A DNA stretch of 5,576 nucleotides. Source: Bacillota bacterium (GTDB lineage: Bacteria; Bacillota; Clostridia; Monoglobales; Firm-18). Positions within the stretch are counted from its first letter, which is position 1. Every line of letters begins with the position of its first letter. This document shows positions 5,393 to 5,576 of this stretch, in pieces. Made by a program: the position numbers and the translations under genes. The notes beneath the pieces are model-generated. The model worked only from the letters and a program-made list of their open reading frames with translations. It did not search any database and was not told where the DNA came from. The stretch spans positions 1 to 5,576 of the forward strand of contig JALOAJ010000070.1 in NCBI GenBank assembly GCA_023228885.1. Direction: 5' to 3'.

Positions 5393-5576
5393 TTGCAGGG
5401 AAACAAAAAACTAAACCTATTACCGCTTTCGGTAAAGAACAAATATATCAATAAATATCTTATCTATGCCGCAAGCCTTGTTTGCGGCATTTGTATTTTG
5501 GCTTTGTTGGCACAATATATAGGCATGGCATTTTTACAGTATGATATTAAAAAAATCGGAAAGGCGAACACCGAAT
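5393..5576 (+). CDS. pilN: PilN-like type IV pilus platform protein, N-terminal part (3' end outside window)
   Basis: PilN is a bitopic membrane protein; its short cytoplasmic tip binds PilM and its extracytoplasmic part pairs with PilO. Only 61 codons are in the window. They start at a TTG and read MQGNKKLNLLPLS, where LNLLP (7-11) is the PilM-binding motif of the family, usually INLLP. A basic stretch (K15-K21) follows, then one hydrophobic segment at about 22-44 with two cysteines (C31, C34), then a polar stretch including DIKKI that probably begins the outer coiled coil. The frame stays open to the edge. The position directly after pilM agrees with the usual pilMN order. The gene is short here, but motif, membrane segment and context agree. 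A pilO gene would be expected next. Confidence 0.82.
   Translation, partial: MQGNKKLNLLPLSVKNKYINKYLIYAASLVCGICILALLAQYIGMAFLQYDIKKIGKANTE
5466..5490 (+). repeat. Strong inverted repeat in the early pilN coding region
   Basis: ATGCCGCAA (5466-5474) is a perfect 9-bp inverted match to TTGCGGCAT (5482-5490). Inside the loop a G-U and a C-G pair (5475/5481, 5476/5480) can extend the stem to 11 bp with a 3-base loop. A T-rich but interrupted stretch follows (to about 5500). It is the strongest hairpin in the window and covers codons 25-33 of pilN, the start of the membrane segment. A role in attenuation or mRNA processing is possible but unproven. Confidence 0.4.

Overview
The window looks like part of an integrative and conjugative element, or a related conjugative plasmid, of a low-GC Gram-positive bacterium, most likely a gut or anaerobic clostridial Firmicute. 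Three things point there: AT-rich sequence, strong AGGAGG-type ribosome sites before most genes, and a relaxase tail plus a DUF3801/PcfB-like protein that resemble the mobilisation genes of Tn1549-type clostridial elements. All genes are on the + strand and tightly packed. No gap exceeds about 50 bases, and no promoter, RNA gene, CRISPR array, insertion sequence or attachment site was recognised.

Region 1 (1-1507) is the conjugation side. It holds the C-terminal part of a MobP/VirD2-like relaxase, cut by the left window edge, and a 201-residue DUF3801/PcfB-family protein with a long basic tail.

Region 2 (1519-5576) is a type IV pilus (T4P) assembly operon. It runs pilT-like retraction ATPase, pilB-like extension ATPase, pilM-like actin-fold protein, then the start of a pilN-like membrane protein that leaves the right edge. 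The pilT/pilB genes overlap by 8 bases, and the other junctions have the ribosome site on or just after the previous stop codon. This implies one co-translated unit that probably continues the relaxase/DUF3801 transcript.

Together, PilB and PilT would power pilus extension and retraction at the cytoplasmic face of the membrane, and PilM would bind the LNLLP-bearing cytoplasmic tip of PilN to form the inner-membrane platform. The notable point is the location: a T4P motor and platform placed directly behind relaxase-associated genes of a Gram-positive mobile element. This suggests a mobile-element-encoded dynamic pilus used for mating contact, adhesion or DNA handling. Pilins, PilC, PilO and the prepilin peptidase are not in the window, so completeness of the system cannot be judged here.
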